NCBI GenBank assembly: GCA_034435395.1
Contig: DAOTXK010000268.1
Location: 14,793 to 78,792, forward strand
Reading direction: 5' to 3'
Length of the DNA stretch: 64,000 nt
Source of the DNA: DAOTXK01 sp034435395
GTDB lineage: Bacteria > Chloroflexota > Anaerolineae > Aggregatilineales > Ch27
Below are positions 1-10,865 of this stretch, piece by piece. Positions within the stretch are counted from its first letter, which is position 1, and each line of letters begins with the position of its first letter. Position numbers and translations under genes: made by a program. The notes below the pieces were generated by a model. That model saw nothing but the letters and a program-made list of their open reading frames with translations. It did not search any database and was not told where the DNA came from.

Positions 1-2
1 TC

Positions 3-1667
3 ATGCGATCAGATCGGATCAAGAAGGGCTTTGAACGCGCGCCCCATCGGGCCTTGCTCAAGGCCACCGGCATCACCGACGACGATATGGACAAGCCCTT
101 CGTCGCCATCTGCAACAGCTACATCGACATCATTCCTGGTCACGTCCACCTGCAAAAATTCGGCGCGGCAGTGAAACAGGCGGTCCGTGAAGCCGGCGGC
201 GCCCCCTTCGAATTTAACACCATCGGCGTTGACGATGGCATCGCCATGGGCCACCTGGGCATGAACTACTCCCTGCCCAGCCGGGAGCTGATCGCCGACT
301 CCGTCGAAACCGTCGTCGCTGCCCATGCCTTCGATGGCATGATCTGCATCCCCAACTGTGACAAGATCGTCCCCGGCATGTTGATGGCCGCCGTCCGGCT
401 GGACATCCCCACCATCTTCGTCAGCGGGGGGCCGATGGCCGCCGGGAGGACTCCTGATGGCCGCACCGTTGACCTGATCACGGTCTTTGAAGGTGTCGGT
501 GCATACCAGGCAGGGACGATCGACACCGCCGAGCTTAAGATGCTGGAGGATTACGGATGCCCGTCCTGCGGGTCCTGCGCGGGCATGTTCACCGCCAACA
601 GCATGAACTGCCTGATGGAAGCGCTGGGCCTGGCCCTGCCCTACAATGGCAGCGCCCTGGCCGAGACTGACGAGCGTTACGCCCTGGCCCGCCAGGCTGC
701 CCGCCAGATCATGACCCTGATCGACCAAAATTTGACCCCGCGCCAGATCGTCACCGCCGAGGCCATCGACGACGCGTTTGCCCTCGACATGGCCATGGGC
801 GGCAGCACCAACACCGTCCTCCACACCCTGGCCATCGCCTATGAGGCCGGGATCAGCTACGATCTGGAACGCATCAACGCCGTGGCCGCGCGTGTCCCGC
901 ACATCTGCAAGGTCAGCCCGGCCAGCCCCTGGCATATGGAAGACGTGCACCGCGCCGGCGGCGTCCCCGCCATCCTCAAGGAGATCAGCGCGGACGGCAA
1001 TACGCTGCATCTGGACCGCCTCACCGTCACCGGCAAGACCCTGGGCGAAAACATCGCCGATGCCAGGATCACGGACGATGAGGTCATCCGCCGCCGGGAG
1101 AACGCTCACTCCCCTACCGGCGGCCTGACCATCCTGTTCGGCAATCTGGCTCCAGATGGCGCAGTGATCAAAACGGGCGGCGTTGGCGGCAGACGCCAGC
1201 ATTGCGGCCCGGCCCGTGTCTACCAGTCCGAAGAAGAAGCCTCACGCGGCATCCTGAACGGCGAGGTGCAGCCGGGCGAGGTCGTCGTCATCCGCTACGA
1301 GGGCCCGCGTGGCGGCCCTGGCATGCAGGAGATGCTCGGCCCGACGGCGCAGATTCAGGGCATGGGGCTGGGCGACAGCGTGGCCCTGATCACCGACGGA
1401 CGGTTCTCTGGCGGCAGCCGGGGCATGTCCATCGGCCATGTCAGCCCGGAAGCCGCCGCCCGCGGCCCCATCGCCATCGTGCAGGACGGCGATACCATCG
1501 CCATCGATCTCGATGCCCGCACGCTGGAACTCCAATTACCGGCTGAGGAAATCCAGGCCCGCCTGGACGCGCTGCCGCCTTTCGTCCCCCACATCGAAAG
1601 CCGCTGGCTGCGCCGTTATGCCAGGCTGGTCAGCAGCGCCAGCACCGGTGCCGTTTTGCTGGATTAA
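3..1667 (+). CDS. ilvD: Dihydroxy-acid dehydratase
   Basis: This enzyme dehydrates 2,3-dihydroxy-isovalerate and 2,3-dihydroxy-3-methylvalerate to the 2-oxo acids that precede valine, leucine and isoleucine. The 554-residue protein has the usual family length. It carries the expected iron-sulphur cysteines in CNSYID near residue 37, CIPNCDK near 117 and [13 protein letters not shown] near 183-195, plus the C-terminal GRFSGGSRG loop near residue 465. The ATG at position 3 gives the normal N-terminus (MRSDRIKKG), so the gene is probably complete, but its ribosome binding site and promoter lie before the window. It is followed after 40 bases by ilvB, so it is the first visible gene of the ilv-leu operon. 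Confidence 0.97.
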   Translation: MRSDRIKKGFERAPHRALLKATGITDDDMDKPFVAICNSYIDIIPGHVHLQKFGAAVKQAVREAGGAPFEFNTIGVDDGIAMGHLGMNYSLPSRELIADSVETVVAAHAFDGMICIPNCDKIVPGMLMAAVRLDIPTIFVSGGPMAAGRTPDGRTVDLITVFEGVGAYQAGTIDTAELKMLEDYGCPSCGSCAGMFTANSMNCLMEALGLALPYNGSALAETDERYALARQAARQIMTLIDQNLTPRQIVTAEAIDDAFALDMAMGGSTNTVLHTLAIAYEAGISYDLERINAVAARVPHICKVSPASPWHMEDVHRAGGVPAILKEISADGNTLHLDRLTVTGKTLGENIADARITDDEVIRRRENAHSPTGGLTILFGNLAPDGAVIKTGGVGGRRQHCGPARVYQSEEEASRGILNGEVQPGEVVVIRYEGPRGGPGMQEMLGPTAQIQGMGLGDSVALITDGRFSGGSRGMSIGHVSPEAAARGPIAIVQDGDTIAIDLDARTLELQLPAEEIQARLDALPPFVPHIESRWLRRYARLVSSASTGAVLLD

Positions 1668-1707
1668 AAGTTGCTGTTCAACGTAGCAGAAAAAAGGAGG
1701 CGCGTTC

Positions 1708-3414
1708 ATGAAACTCAAAGGGGCCGAAATCATCTGGGAATGTCTGCTACGCGAAGGCGTGGACCTGGTATTCGGGTATCCCGGCGGCGCAATTCTGCCG
1801 ACCTACGACGCCATGACCAAATACCCCCAGATTCACCATGTCCTGACCCGGCACGAACAGGGGGCCACCCATATGGCGGACGGCTATGCCCGCGCCACTG
1901 GCAAAGTCGGCGTTGCCATGGCCACCAGCGGGCCGGGGGCGACTAATATGGTCACCGGGATCGCCACGGCGATGATGGACTCTTCGCCCATTGTGTGCAT
2001 CACCGGCCAGGTGGCGACGGCGACCATCGGCTCTGATGCCTTCCAGGAAACCGATGTCACCGGGGTCACCCTGCCCATCACCAAACACAATTACCTGGTC
2101 ACAGACATTGATGAACTGGCTTACACCATCCGCGAGGCGTTCCACATCGCCCGCACCGGCCGCCCTGGCCCGGTGCTGGTTGACATACCTAAAGACGTGC
2201 AAAACGCCACCACCGAGTTCGTCTACCCGGAAGACCCCATCGTCCTGCCCGGCTATCATCCGGGGGAGGCCGCCACTGAGGAAGAGGTCCAGCAGGTGCT
2301 GGACATGATCCGCCAGTCCAGACGCCCGCTCATCCTGGCCGGTCACGGCGTCATCATGTCCGGCGCTGTGCGCGAGCTTCAGGCCTTCGCCGAGCGTGCC
2401 CAGATACCCGTCGCGCTGACTCTGCTGGGCAAAGGAGCCATACCGGAAAGTCATCCGCTGTGTCTGGGCATGATGGGCATGCACGGCGAAGCCTATGTCA
2501 ACATGGCGATTCAGGAGGCTGATCTGTTGCTGGCCTTCGGCATGCGGTTTGACGATCGGGTGACGGGTAACCTGGCCACCTACGCCAGGAAGTCGCGCAA
2601 GATTCACGTCGATATTGATCCTTCGGAGATCAACAAGAGCGTCCCCGTTGACCTGGGCATCGTGGGAGACCTGAAGACCGTCCTGACGCAGGTGACGCCT
2701 CGCCTGGAAGCGCAGCAGCACGACGACTGGGTGGAACAGATCAGCGAATGGCAGGATGACACGCGCAAACGAGACATTATCAACCGCGACTCAGGGGGGA
2801 AGTTGTTCGCCGCCCATGTGATCCACGACCTGTGGGTATTCACCGGCGGCGAGGCCATCACCGTGACCGACGTGGGCCAGCACCAGATGTGGGAGGCGCA
2901 GTATTACCCGCATAACCGGCCCCATACCCTGATCACCAGCGGCGGACTGGGCACGATGGGCTTCGGCCTGCCGGCGGCGATCGGCGCCAAGATGGCCCGG
3001 CCCGACCAAGAAGTCTGGGCCATTGTCGGCGACGGTGGTTTCCAGATGACGATGACCGAACTGGCCACCGCTGTTCAGGAAAAAGTGGCCGTCAAGATCG
3101 CCATCATCAACAACGGTTACCTGGGCATGGTCCGTCAGTGGCAGGAGTTCTTCTACGAAGAACGTTACAACGCTACGCCGATGTTCAGCCCTGACTTCTG
3201 CAAACTGGCGGGGGCCTACGACATCCCGTCGATCCGCATCACCAGGCGCGAGCAGATCAAGGATGCCGTTGAACAGGCTAGACAGTATACCGACAGGCCG
3301 TTCCTGATCGACTTCCAGGTCGTGAAACACGATATCGTCTACCCCATGGTTCCTGCCGGGGCGGACCTGGCCAACATGATCCGTCGCCCTACCGCCACTC
3401 CGGACATGATCTAG
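1708..3414 (+). CDS. ilvB: Acetolactate synthase large (catalytic) subunit
   Basis: This is the ThDP-dependent catalytic subunit that condenses two pyruvates, or pyruvate with 2-oxobutyrate, to acetohydroxy acids. At 568 residues it has full family length. Visible are the GYPGGAI motif, the catalytic glutamate in RHEQGATH (Glu50), and the ThDP/Mg motif that starts at VGDGGFQ and ends at INNGYLGMV. A strong AAGGAGG ribosome binding site sits about 10 bases before the ATG. It lies between ilvD and the regulatory subunit gene ilvN, in the standard order. The FAD-binding and C-terminal ThDP domains are intact and no lesion was seen. Confidence 0.97.
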   Translation: MKLKGAEIIWECLLREGVDLVFGYPGGAILPTYDAMTKYPQIHHVLTRHEQGATHMADGYARATGKVGVAMATSGPGATNMVTGIATAMMDSSPIVCITGQVATATIGSDAFQETDVTGVTLPITKHNYLVTDIDELAYTIREAFHIARTGRPGPVLVDIPKDVQNATTEFVYPEDPIVLPGYHPGEAATEEEVQQVLDMIRQSRRPLILAGHGVIMSGAVRELQAFAERAQIPVALTLLGKGAIPESHPLCLGMMGMHGEAYVNMAIQEADLLLAFGMRFDDRVTGNLATYARKSRKIHVDIDPSEINKSVPVDLGIVGDLKTVLTQVTPRLEAQQHDDWVEQISEWQDDTRKRDIINRDSGGKLFAAHVIHDLWVFTGGEAITVTDVGQHQMWEAQYYPHNRPHTLITSGGLGTMGFGLPAAIGAKMARPDQEVWAIVGDGGFQMTMTELATAVQEKVAVKIAIINNGYLGMVRQWQEFFYEERYNATPMFSPDFCKLAGAYDIPSIRITRREQIKDAVEQARQYTDRPFLIDFQVVKHDIVYPMVPAGADLANMIRRPTATPDMI

Positions 3415-3453
3415 CGGCGGGCTTGGCCCCCCACCTGCCGAGGGAGCAACGAC

Positions 3454-3999
3454 ATGAAACACACCTTAAGCGCACTTGTTGAGAATAAGCCCGGCGTCTT
3501 GAACCGGGTCGTGAGCCTGTTTCGCCGCCGCGGCTTCAACATCGATAGCCTGACTGTCGGGCGCACCCAGTTTCCCGACATCTCTCGGATGACCATCGTT
3601 ATGGAAGGCACGGAACTGGAAGCGCAAAGGGTCGAAAAGAATCTCTATAAACTGGTCAACGTGATCCAGGTTGAACCACTCAGCGACAAACCTGCCGTTG
3701 CCCGCGATCTGGCACTCATCAAGGTGGCCGTAGACAGCGCGACCCGTGCCGAGGTCATGCAGCTCTGCGAAATCTTCCGGGCGCATATCGTCGACGTTGC
3801 CCCCAATTCGGTCATCATCGAGGTCACGGGCACTGAAGACAAGATCGAGAGCTTCACCGAAATGCTCCAGCCTATCGGCATCCTGGAAATGGTCCGCACC
3901 GGTGTCGTCGCCGTGGGTCGTGGCGATCACCAGATGACGACCAACGGGTACCGGTCGCATGCCAGTGCCAATGGCAACAGTCACACGAGCGTGATCTAG
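3454..3999 (+). CDS. ilvN: Acetolactate synthase small (regulatory) subunit
   Basis: This subunit binds the large subunit and confers feedback inhibition, normally by valine. The N-terminal ACT domain is clear: HTLSALVENKPGVLNRV followed by GFNIDSLTVG within the first 40 residues. A C-terminal regulatory domain follows at about residues 80-160. The length of 181 residues is normal, although the last 20 residues are a polar tail. It starts 39 bases after ilvB with a GAGGGAGC ribosome binding site and precedes ilvC by 54 bases, as in many ilvBNC operons. Confidence 0.96.
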   Translation: MKHTLSALVENKPGVLNRVVSLFRRRGFNIDSLTVGRTQFPDISRMTIVMEGTELEAQRVEKNLYKLVNVIQVEPLSDKPAVARDLALIKVAVDSATRAEVMQLCEIFRAHIVDVAPNSVIIEVTGTEDKIESFTEMLQPIGILEMVRTGVVAVGRGDHQMTTNGYRSHASANGNSHTSVI

Positions 4000-4053
4000 C
4001 ACTTTGTCGTCGGGGAAGCCCTCACCCCGCTTCCCGCCAGCCAAGGAGACAGT

Positions 4054-5058
4054 ATGGCCAAGCTTTACTACGATCAGGACGCCGATCTGAGCCTGCTTAA
4101 CGGCAAAACAGTGGCCGTCATCGGCTACGGCAGCCAGGGCCATGCCCACGCCCTTAACCTGAGAGACAGCGGCGTGTCCGTGGTGGTTGGTCTGCACGAA
4201 GGCAGCCGGAGCAGAGCCAGGGCCGAAGCCGAAGGTCTGACCGTGCTCTCGGTAGCCGAGGCCGCCGAGCGCGGCGATGTCATCATGATGCTCGTGCCGG
4301 ACACCATACAACCGGAGGTTTACCAGACCAGCATCGCCCCCCACCTCAAACCGGGAGATACCCTGATGTTCGCCCACGGGTTTAACATCCATTTTGGGCA
4401 GATCAGGCCGCCCGACTCCGTGGATGTGAGCATGGTCGCCCCCAAAGCGCCCGGTCACCGCGTGCGCGAGGTTTTTAAGGAAGGAGCAGGCACACCGGCG
4501 CTGGTCGCTGTCCAACAGGATGCCAGCGGGAACGCCCTGGCACAGGCCCTGGCCTACGCCAAAGGGCTGGGTTGCACGCGCGCGGGCGTCATCGCCACAA
4601 CTTTTGCTGAGGAAACAGAGACCGATCTGTTCGGCGAGCAGGTGGTGTTATGCGGCGGCGTCACCGCCCTGATACGTGCCGGGTTTGAGGCCCTGGTCAA
4701 AGCCGGGTACCAGCCGGAAATCGCCTACTTCGAATGTCTGCACGAGCTCAAGCTCATCGTGGACCTCATGTACCAGGGCGGCCTGTCATACATGTGGTAC
4801 AGCGTCTCGGATACCGCTGAGCACGGCGGTTATACCGCTGGCGACCGCATTGTCACGCCAGCAACCAGGGAGGAAATGGCCGGCATCCTGGCGGAAATAC
4901 AGGATGGCACCTACGCCCGCCAGTGGATCGAGGAAAACCGACAGGGCCGGCCCTGGTTTAACCAGCGCCGTCAGCAGGAACGCGAGCACCTCATCGAGCA
5001 GGTCGGCCAGAAACTACGCCAGATGATGCCGTTCCTGGACGCCAAACAGGTAGAGTGA
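4054..5058 (+). CDS. ilvC: Ketol-acid reductoisomerase, class I
   Basis: This enzyme isomerises and reduces acetohydroxy acids to dihydroxy acids using NAD(P)H and Mg. The Rossmann motif GYGSQGHA at residues 24-31 and the C-terminal helical domain with [17 protein letters not shown] are characteristic. At 334 residues it is the short class I form. An AAGGAGA ribosome binding site lies 8-10 bases before the ATG. The TGA stop codon sits inside the first unit of a 15-base palindromic tandem repeat that fills the start of the gap before leuA. Confidence 0.97.
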   Translation: MAKLYYDQDADLSLLNGKTVAVIGYGSQGHAHALNLRDSGVSVVVGLHEGSRSRARAEAEGLTVLSVAEAAERGDVIMMLVPDTIQPEVYQTSIAPHLKPGDTLMFAHGFNIHFGQIRPPDSVDVSMVAPKAPGHRVREVFKEGAGTPALVAVQQDASGNALAQALAYAKGLGCTRAGVIATTFAEETETDLFGEQVVLCGGVTALIRAGFEALVKAGYQPEIAYFECLHELKLIVDLMYQGGLSYMWYSVSDTAEHGGYTAGDRIVTPATREEMAGILAEIQDGTYARQWIEENRQGRPWFNQRRQQEREHLIEQVGQKLRQMMPFLDAKQVE

Positions 5059-5125
5059 GGGCCTCACTAGTGAGGGCCTCGCTAGTGAGGGCCTCGCCAG
5101 TGAGGGCCTCGCTGAGGGCTTCATT
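5054..5125 (+). repeat. 15-base tandem palindromic repeat after ilvC
   Basis: Four direct copies of AGTGAGGGCCTCRCY start at 5054, 5069, 5084 and 5099, followed by a degenerate partial copy. Each unit is itself an inverted repeat, AGTGAGG and CCTCACT around one base, exact in copy 1 and with one or two changes in the others. The first copy overlaps the ilvC stop codon. A second short duplication, CTAGTCGCT twice, follows at 5143-5160. The array could form stacked hairpins in the mRNA or bind a dimeric protein; neither is shown. Confidence 0.8.
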
Positions 5126-5181
5126 GAGCGTTAGCGCCACGCCTAGTCGCTCTAGTCGCTACGGAAAGGGGGTGATCCTTT

Positions 5182-5313
5182 ATGGCAGAAGATGGCCTTA
5201 GTGACCTTACTCGCCAGTGTAAACGCCACGGTCGCGTTCTCAGTCTGGAATGCAACCCGAATCAGAAAGGAACACCCTTATCATGGACACTAACAGCCCT
5301 GAACCTGCGGTAG
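5182..5313 (+). CDS. Possible 43-residue leader peptide before leuA
   Basis: An ATG at 5182 opens a 43-codon frame that ends with TAG at 5311-5313, overlapping the leuA start by 31 bases in another frame. Ahead of it is AGGGGGTGATCCTTT, which matches the 16S rRNA anti-Shine-Dalgarno complement (GGAGGTGATC) at all but one base and is stronger than the sites of the neighbouring genes. The peptide begins [17 protein letters not shown] and has 8 leucines in 43 residues, three of them in the last seven. No family is recognised. The leuA ribosome binding site lies inside this frame, so translational coupling or leucine-sensitive control is possible, but this is inference. Confidence 0.45.
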   Translation: MAEDGLSDLTRQCKRHGRVLSLECNPNQKGTPLSWTLTALNLR

Positions 5314-6890
5314 TACGCATCTTTGATACCACGCTGCGCGACGGCGAGCAGTCGCCCGGAGCCAGCCTGACCAGCGCCGAAAAGCTGGAGATCGCCCGTC
5401 AGCTGGCCAGACTCGGCGTGGATATCATCGAGGCTGGCTTCCCCGCCGCCAGCCGGGATGACCTGGTGGCCGTGCAGCGCATCGCTCAGGAAGTTGGCAC
5501 CCCGGATGGGCCGATCATTGCCGGGCTGGCCCGCGCCACCACGAGCGACATTGACAAAGCCTGGGAAGCGATCCGGCCGGCCGCCAAACCGCGCATTCAT
5601 ACGTTCCTCGCCACCTCCGATATCCATATGGAACGCAAACTGCGCATGACACGGGAGCAGGTGGTCGCCTGCACCCGCCAGATGGTCAGCTACGCCAAAG
5701 CGTACTGTGACGACGTGGAATTCAGCCCGGAGGATGCCGGTCGCTCCGATCCGGACTTCCTGATTGAAGTACTGGGGGTGGCCATCGAAGCAGGCGCAAC
5801 CACCCTCAACATCCCGGACACGGTTGGTTACATAACTCCCGACGAATATTACGATCTGATGCACCAGCTGATCTCGGAAACTCCAGGCGGCGATAAGGTG
5901 ATCTGGTCCGTGCACTGCCACGACGACCTGGGCTTTGCCACCGCTAACGCCATGGCCGGAGTCCGGGCCGGGGCGCGTCAGATCGAATGCACCGTTAACG
6001 GCATCGGTGAGCGGGCCGGCAATACCAGCCTGGAAGAAGTTGTGATGGCGCTGCACACCCGCCGCCCGTACTACAACCTGACGACCAACATCGACACCAC
6101 GCAGATCGTTCGCACCAGTCGCATGGTCAGCAACTACACGGGCATCGTCGTGCAGCCCAATAAGGCGATTGTTGGCAGCAATGCCTTTGCCCATGAGGCA
6201 GGCATCCACCAGGATGGCCTGCTCAAAGACCAGCGCACCTACGAAATCATGACCCCGCAGACGGTCGGCCTCACCCAGAGCCGATTGGTCCTGGGCAAGC
6301 ACAGTGGCCGTCACGCCTTTCGCGTGCGCCTGGAAGAGCTGGGTTTCGCGCTGGACGATGAACAGTTGCAGCAAGCCTTTCAGCGCTTCAAGGAGCTTGC
6401 TGACAAAAAAAAGACCGTCACCGATGCCGATCTGGAAGCGCTGGTGGCCGATGAGTTCTACGGGCCCCAGGAAATCTACAAGCTGCTCGATCTGCAAGTC
6501 GCTTGCGGGCGGCCCGGCATGCCCACTGCCACCGTCCGGCTCCACGGCCCAGACGACAAAGTGTACATTGAGGCGGCTATTGGCGCTGGCCCGGTCGATG
6601 CCTGCTTCCAGGCTATTGACAAGATCGTCCAGGCTCCCAATACCCTGATCGAGTACAGCGTACACAGCGTCACCGAAGGCATCGATGCCCTGGGAGAAGT
6701 CACCGTCCGTATTGCCTCGGAAAACGGCAACTCGCGCACATTCGGCGGCTATGGCGCGGATACTGACATCATCATGGCCAGCGCCAAAGCTTACCTGGCA
6801 GCCCTGAATCGCATGCTGACCGTCAGAGGCGGCAGGCACGGCAAACCTGAAGGGGAGGCCGCCACGATTCAAGTGGCCGCCAGCGCTTGA
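5283..6890 (+). CDS. leuA: 2-isopropylmalate synthase
   Basis: This enzyme condenses acetyl-CoA with 2-oxoisovalerate, the first committed step of leucine synthesis. The HMGL-like barrel shows [10 protein letters not shown] (residues 14-23), [13 protein letters not shown] and [14 protein letters not shown]. The [20 protein letters not shown] segment and a C-terminal LeuA dimer domain (from about residue 385), which normally binds leucine for feedback inhibition, complete the 535-residue protein. I chose the ATG at 5283 because GAAAGGA lies about 10 bases upstream. An ATG at 5250 is in frame but has no such site and adds a non-conserved extension. The start is overlapped by the small ORF 5182-5313. 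Confidence 0.96.
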   Translation: MDTNSPEPAVVRIFDTTLRDGEQSPGASLTSAEKLEIARQLARLGVDIIEAGFPAASRDDLVAVQRIAQEVGTPDGPIIAGLARATTSDIDKAWEAIRPAAKPRIHTFLATSDIHMERKLRMTREQVVACTRQMVSYAKAYCDDVEFSPEDAGRSDPDFLIEVLGVAIEAGATTLNIPDTVGYITPDEYYDLMHQLISETPGGDKVIWSVHCHDDLGFATANAMAGVRAGARQIECTVNGIGERAGNTSLEEVVMALHTRRPYYNLTTNIDTTQIVRTSRMVSNYTGIVVQPNKAIVGSNAFAHEAGIHQDGLLKDQRTYEIMTPQTVGLTQSRLVLGKHSGRHAFRVRLEELGFALDDEQLQQAFQRFKELADKKKTVTDADLEALVADEFYGPQEIYKLLDLQVACGRPGMPTATVRLHGPDDKVYIEAAIGAGPVDACFQAIDKIVQAPNTLIEYSVHSVTEGIDALGEVTVRIASENGNSRTFGGYGADTDIIMASAKAYLAALNRMLTVRGGRHGKPEGEAATIQVAASA

Positions 6891-6921
6891 TCGCCCGCAA
6901 CCGATTGACAAAAGGTGCCCT

Positions 6922-7128
6922 ATGATGAACGAACACACCACCCAGACCGACAATCACACTGACGAACACGATATCTTCCCGTCCTTCCCGGCCCCGCGCG
7001 TATGGAATCTCGGCTGGGAATGCGACGCGTTTTCTGGGAACGTCCATGAGGAAAGCACGGCGGACTTCCTGTCAGCGGCCACATCTGAGATCGCCATTAC
7101 GATTATCCGGCCGCACGTGCGCCACTAG
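6922..7128 (+). CDS. Small hypothetical protein or long leader peptide before leuC
   Basis: A 68-codon frame with an AAAAGGTG site 5-7 bases before ATGATG lies between leuA and leuC in the operon direction. I recognise no family. The first 17 residues are rich in His, Asp and Thr. The end reads [15 protein letters not shown], with four isoleucine codons within seven, followed by a stop at 7126-7128. A palindrome (CGCACGTGCG) covers the last codons, and a terminator-like hairpin starts 32 bases after the stop. It could be a small protein or an attenuation leader. Evidence for expression is only its ribosome binding site and position. Confidence 0.4.
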   Translation: MMNEHTTQTDNHTDEHDIFPSFPAPRVWNLGWECDAFSGNVHEESTADFLSAATSEIAITIIRPHVRH

Positions 7129-7160
7129 CCCAGGCGTCTCGCCAGCACGTTCCAAAGTGT

Positions 7161-7190
7161 GGGGGAGCCAGGGGCTCCCCCGAATTTTGA
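7161..7190 (+). terminator. Terminator-like hairpin upstream of leuC (possible attenuator)
   Basis: GGGGGAGCC (7161-7169) pairs perfectly with GGCTCCCCC (7173-7181) around a 3-base loop. A T-rich but broken tract (GAATTTTGATTT) follows. It lies inside the operon, 33 bases before the leuC start, so it would stop or reduce transcription into leuC unless bypassed. Confidence 0.6.
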
Positions 7191-7213
7191 TTTCACGCAC
7201 AAGGGCCTGTCTT

Positions 7214-8644
7214 ATGATGCCACCATCCGTACCCCACACCTTGCTGGAGAAGATTTGGGACGCGCATGTCGTCTCGCCGCAGCAAGCCGATACCCCGGCC
7301 TCGCTGTACATCGATCTGCATCTGGTCCATGAAGTAACCTCGCCGCAGGCATTTGCCCAGTTGCGGGAACACGGGTTGCGCGTCCGCCGGCCAGATCGCA
7401 CCCTGGCAACGATGGATCACAGCACCCCCACCACGCCCCGCACCGCCGATGGCCTGATCCCCGTCACCGATGCCATGGCCGCCGCTCAGCTTGACCAGCT
7501 ACGGGCCAACTGCGCGGAGTTCGGCATCCCGCTCTACGATTTGGGCGCTGACCAACAGGGCATCGTTCACGTCATCGGGCCGGAGCAGGGTCTCACCCAG
7601 CCAGGCATGACCATCGTCTGCGGAGACAGCCACACCAGCACGCACGGCGCTTTGGGAGCGCTGGCCTTCGGCATCGGCACGAGCGAGGTCGCCCATGTGC
7701 TGGCTACCCAATGCCTGCTCCAGTACAAACCCAGGACCTTTGAAATCCGCGTCGACGGGCAACTCAGGCCCGGCGTCACCGCCAAAGACATCATCCTGGC
7801 GGTCATCGCCCAGATCGGCGTCGAGGGCGGCACCGGCCACGTTTTTGAGTATACCGGCCAGGTGATCCGGAGTCTGGACATGGACGGGCGCATGACCGTC
7901 TGCAACATGTCCATCGAAGGCGGCGCACGGGCTGGCATGATCGCGCCGGATGACACAACCTTCGAGTATCTGGCCGGGCGACCCCATGCCCCCCGGGGTC
8001 GGGCCTGGGACCAGGCCGTGGCCGCCTGGCGCGCGCTGCCGACTGACGATGGGGCCACTTACGACCAGAGTCTCACCCTCGATGCCAGCGAGCTGACCCC
8101 CATGATCACCTATGGCACCAATCCAGGCATGGGCATGCCGATCACGGCCCGTATCCCCGACCCGGCTGCCGTCGGCGACTTGAGTCGGCGACAGGCGCTG
8201 GAGAAAGCGCTGGTATACATGGGATTGCAGCCGGGCCAGCCGCTCCTGGGCCGGAAAGTGGATGTGGTCTTCATCGGCAGCTGCACCAATTCTCGTATTT
8301 CCGATCTGCGCGCCGCCGCGCGGGTCCTGCGAGGGCGGAAGGTCGCGGACGGAGTACGATTGCTGGTCGTGCCCGGTTCGCAGCCGGTCAAACGGCAGGC
8401 GGAAGCCGAAGGGCTGGATCGCGTTTTTAAGGAGGCGGGGGCAGAGTGGCGTGAGGCCGGTTGCTCCATGTGCATCGCCATGAATGGCGATCAGCTTCAG
8501 CCGGGTCAATACGCCGTCAGCACCAGCAACCGTAACTTCGAGGGCCGCCAGGGCAAAGGCGGGCGGACGTTCCTGGCCAGCCCACTCACCGCCGCTGCTG
8601 CCGCCGTGACCGGCCAGATCGCCGACGTGAGGGAGATGTTATGA
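7214..8644 (+). CDS. leuC: 3-isopropylmalate dehydratase large subunit
   Basis: This aconitase-family subunit carries the 4Fe-4S cluster and, with LeuD, isomerises 2-isopropylmalate to 3-isopropylmalate. Seen are [12 protein letters not shown] at the N-terminus, [19 protein letters not shown], and the cluster cysteines in [11 protein letters not shown] and [11 protein letters not shown] chose the ATG at 7214 (476 residues). The frame is open further upstream, but that extension crosses the hairpin and has no similarity to LeuC. The second ATG at 7217 is equally possible. The 3' end overlaps leuD by four bases (ATGA), which indicates translational coupling of the two subunits. Confidence 0.96.
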   Translation: MMPPSVPHTLLEKIWDAHVVSPQQADTPASLYIDLHLVHEVTSPQAFAQLREHGLRVRRPDRTLATMDHSTPTTPRTADGLIPVTDAMAAAQLDQLRANCAEFGIPLYDLGADQQGIVHVIGPEQGLTQPGMTIVCGDSHTSTHGALGALAFGIGTSEVAHVLATQCLLQYKPRTFEIRVDGQLRPGVTAKDIILAVIAQIGVEGGTGHVFEYTGQVIRSLDMDGRMTVCNMSIEGGARAGMIAPDDTTFEYLAGRPHAPRGRAWDQAVAAWRALPTDDGATYDQSLTLDASELTPMITYGTNPGMGMPITARIPDPAAVGDLSRRQALEKALVYMGLQPGQPLLGRKVDVVFIGSCTNSRISDLRAAARVLRGRKVADGVRLLVVPGSQPVKRQAEAEGLDRVFKEAGAEWREAGCSMCIAMNGDQLQPGQYAVSTSNRNFEGRQGKGGRTFLASPLTAAAAAVTGQIADVREML

Positions 8645-9276
8645 TACCGGCGTTTACCACCCTTAACAGCACGATGGTTCCCCTGCCCATCGAAAATATC
8701 GATACCGATCAGATCATCCCGGCGCGCTTCCTGAAAGTCACCGATAAAGCTGGACTGGGGGAAAGCCTGTTTGCCGACTGGCGCTATGACGCCGATGGCA
8801 GCCCGAAACCCGATTTCCCGCTCAACAGGCCGGAGTTCCGGGGCGCGCAAATCCTGGTGGCCGGGGATAACTTCGGCTGCGGCAGTTCCCGCGAGCACGC
8901 CCCGTGGGCCTTGCTCGGCTACGGATTCCGCGCCGTGGTCAGCACGCGCTTTGCCGACATTTTCCGGAACAACGCGCTGAAGAACGGCCTCCTGCCAGTT
9001 ACGGTCGATAAACCCACCCTTCAGCAGTTGTTCAGCCTGATCGCCGAGCAGCCGGACAGCGCCGTCTCCATCGATCTCGCGGCTCAGTCCCTGACGCTGC
9101 CGGATGGCCGCGCCGTCCGCTTCCCCATCGACGGCTTTGCCAGGCACTGCCTGCTCCACGGCGTCGACCAGCTCGGCTACCTGATGCAGTTAACACCGCA
9201 GATCGCCGCGTATGAGGCGGCGCACCCGGCCCCGGTCAACACGCTTGCGCCAAACGTGACGCGCTCCTCGATGTAA
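8641..9276 (+). CDS. leuD: 3-isopropylmalate dehydratase small subunit
   Basis: This is the swivelling-domain subunit that completes the LeuCD isomerase. Key segments are [17 protein letters not shown] near residue 20, the [18 protein letters not shown] active-site loop near residues 79-96, and [17 protein letters not shown]. At 211 residues it is the bacterial long form (about 200) rather than the archaeal short form, matching the LeuC type next to it. It starts in the last codons of leuC (ATGA overlap) and is followed after 21 bases by cimA. Confidence 0.96.
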   Translation: MIPAFTTLNSTMVPLPIENIDTDQIIPARFLKVTDKAGLGESLFADWRYDADGSPKPDFPLNRPEFRGAQILVAGDNFGCGSSREHAPWALLGYGFRAVVSTRFADIFRNNALKNGLLPVTVDKPTLQQLFSLIAEQPDSAVSIDLAAQSLTLPDGRAVRFPIDGFARHCLLHGVDQLGYLMQLTPQIAAYEAAHPAPVNTLAPNVTRSSM

Positions 9277-9297
9277 GCCCGACAAGGAGAGAGTACC

Positions 9298-10860
<1,563 letters not shown>

Positions 10861-10865
10861 GCACC

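Noticed and set aside
9..1202. Long open frame antisense to ilvD
   Set aside because: It is a composition shadow of the GC-rich ilvD codons; the product has no recognisable domain and ilvD on the other strand is unambiguous.
5054..5125. Possible CRISPR array
   Set aside because: Units are contiguous 15-mers without spacers, and there are no cas genes.
5262..6953. Long open frame (563 codons) antisense to leuA
   Set aside because: leuA motifs are complete on the + strand; the antisense product is low in conserved features and spans the operon gap.
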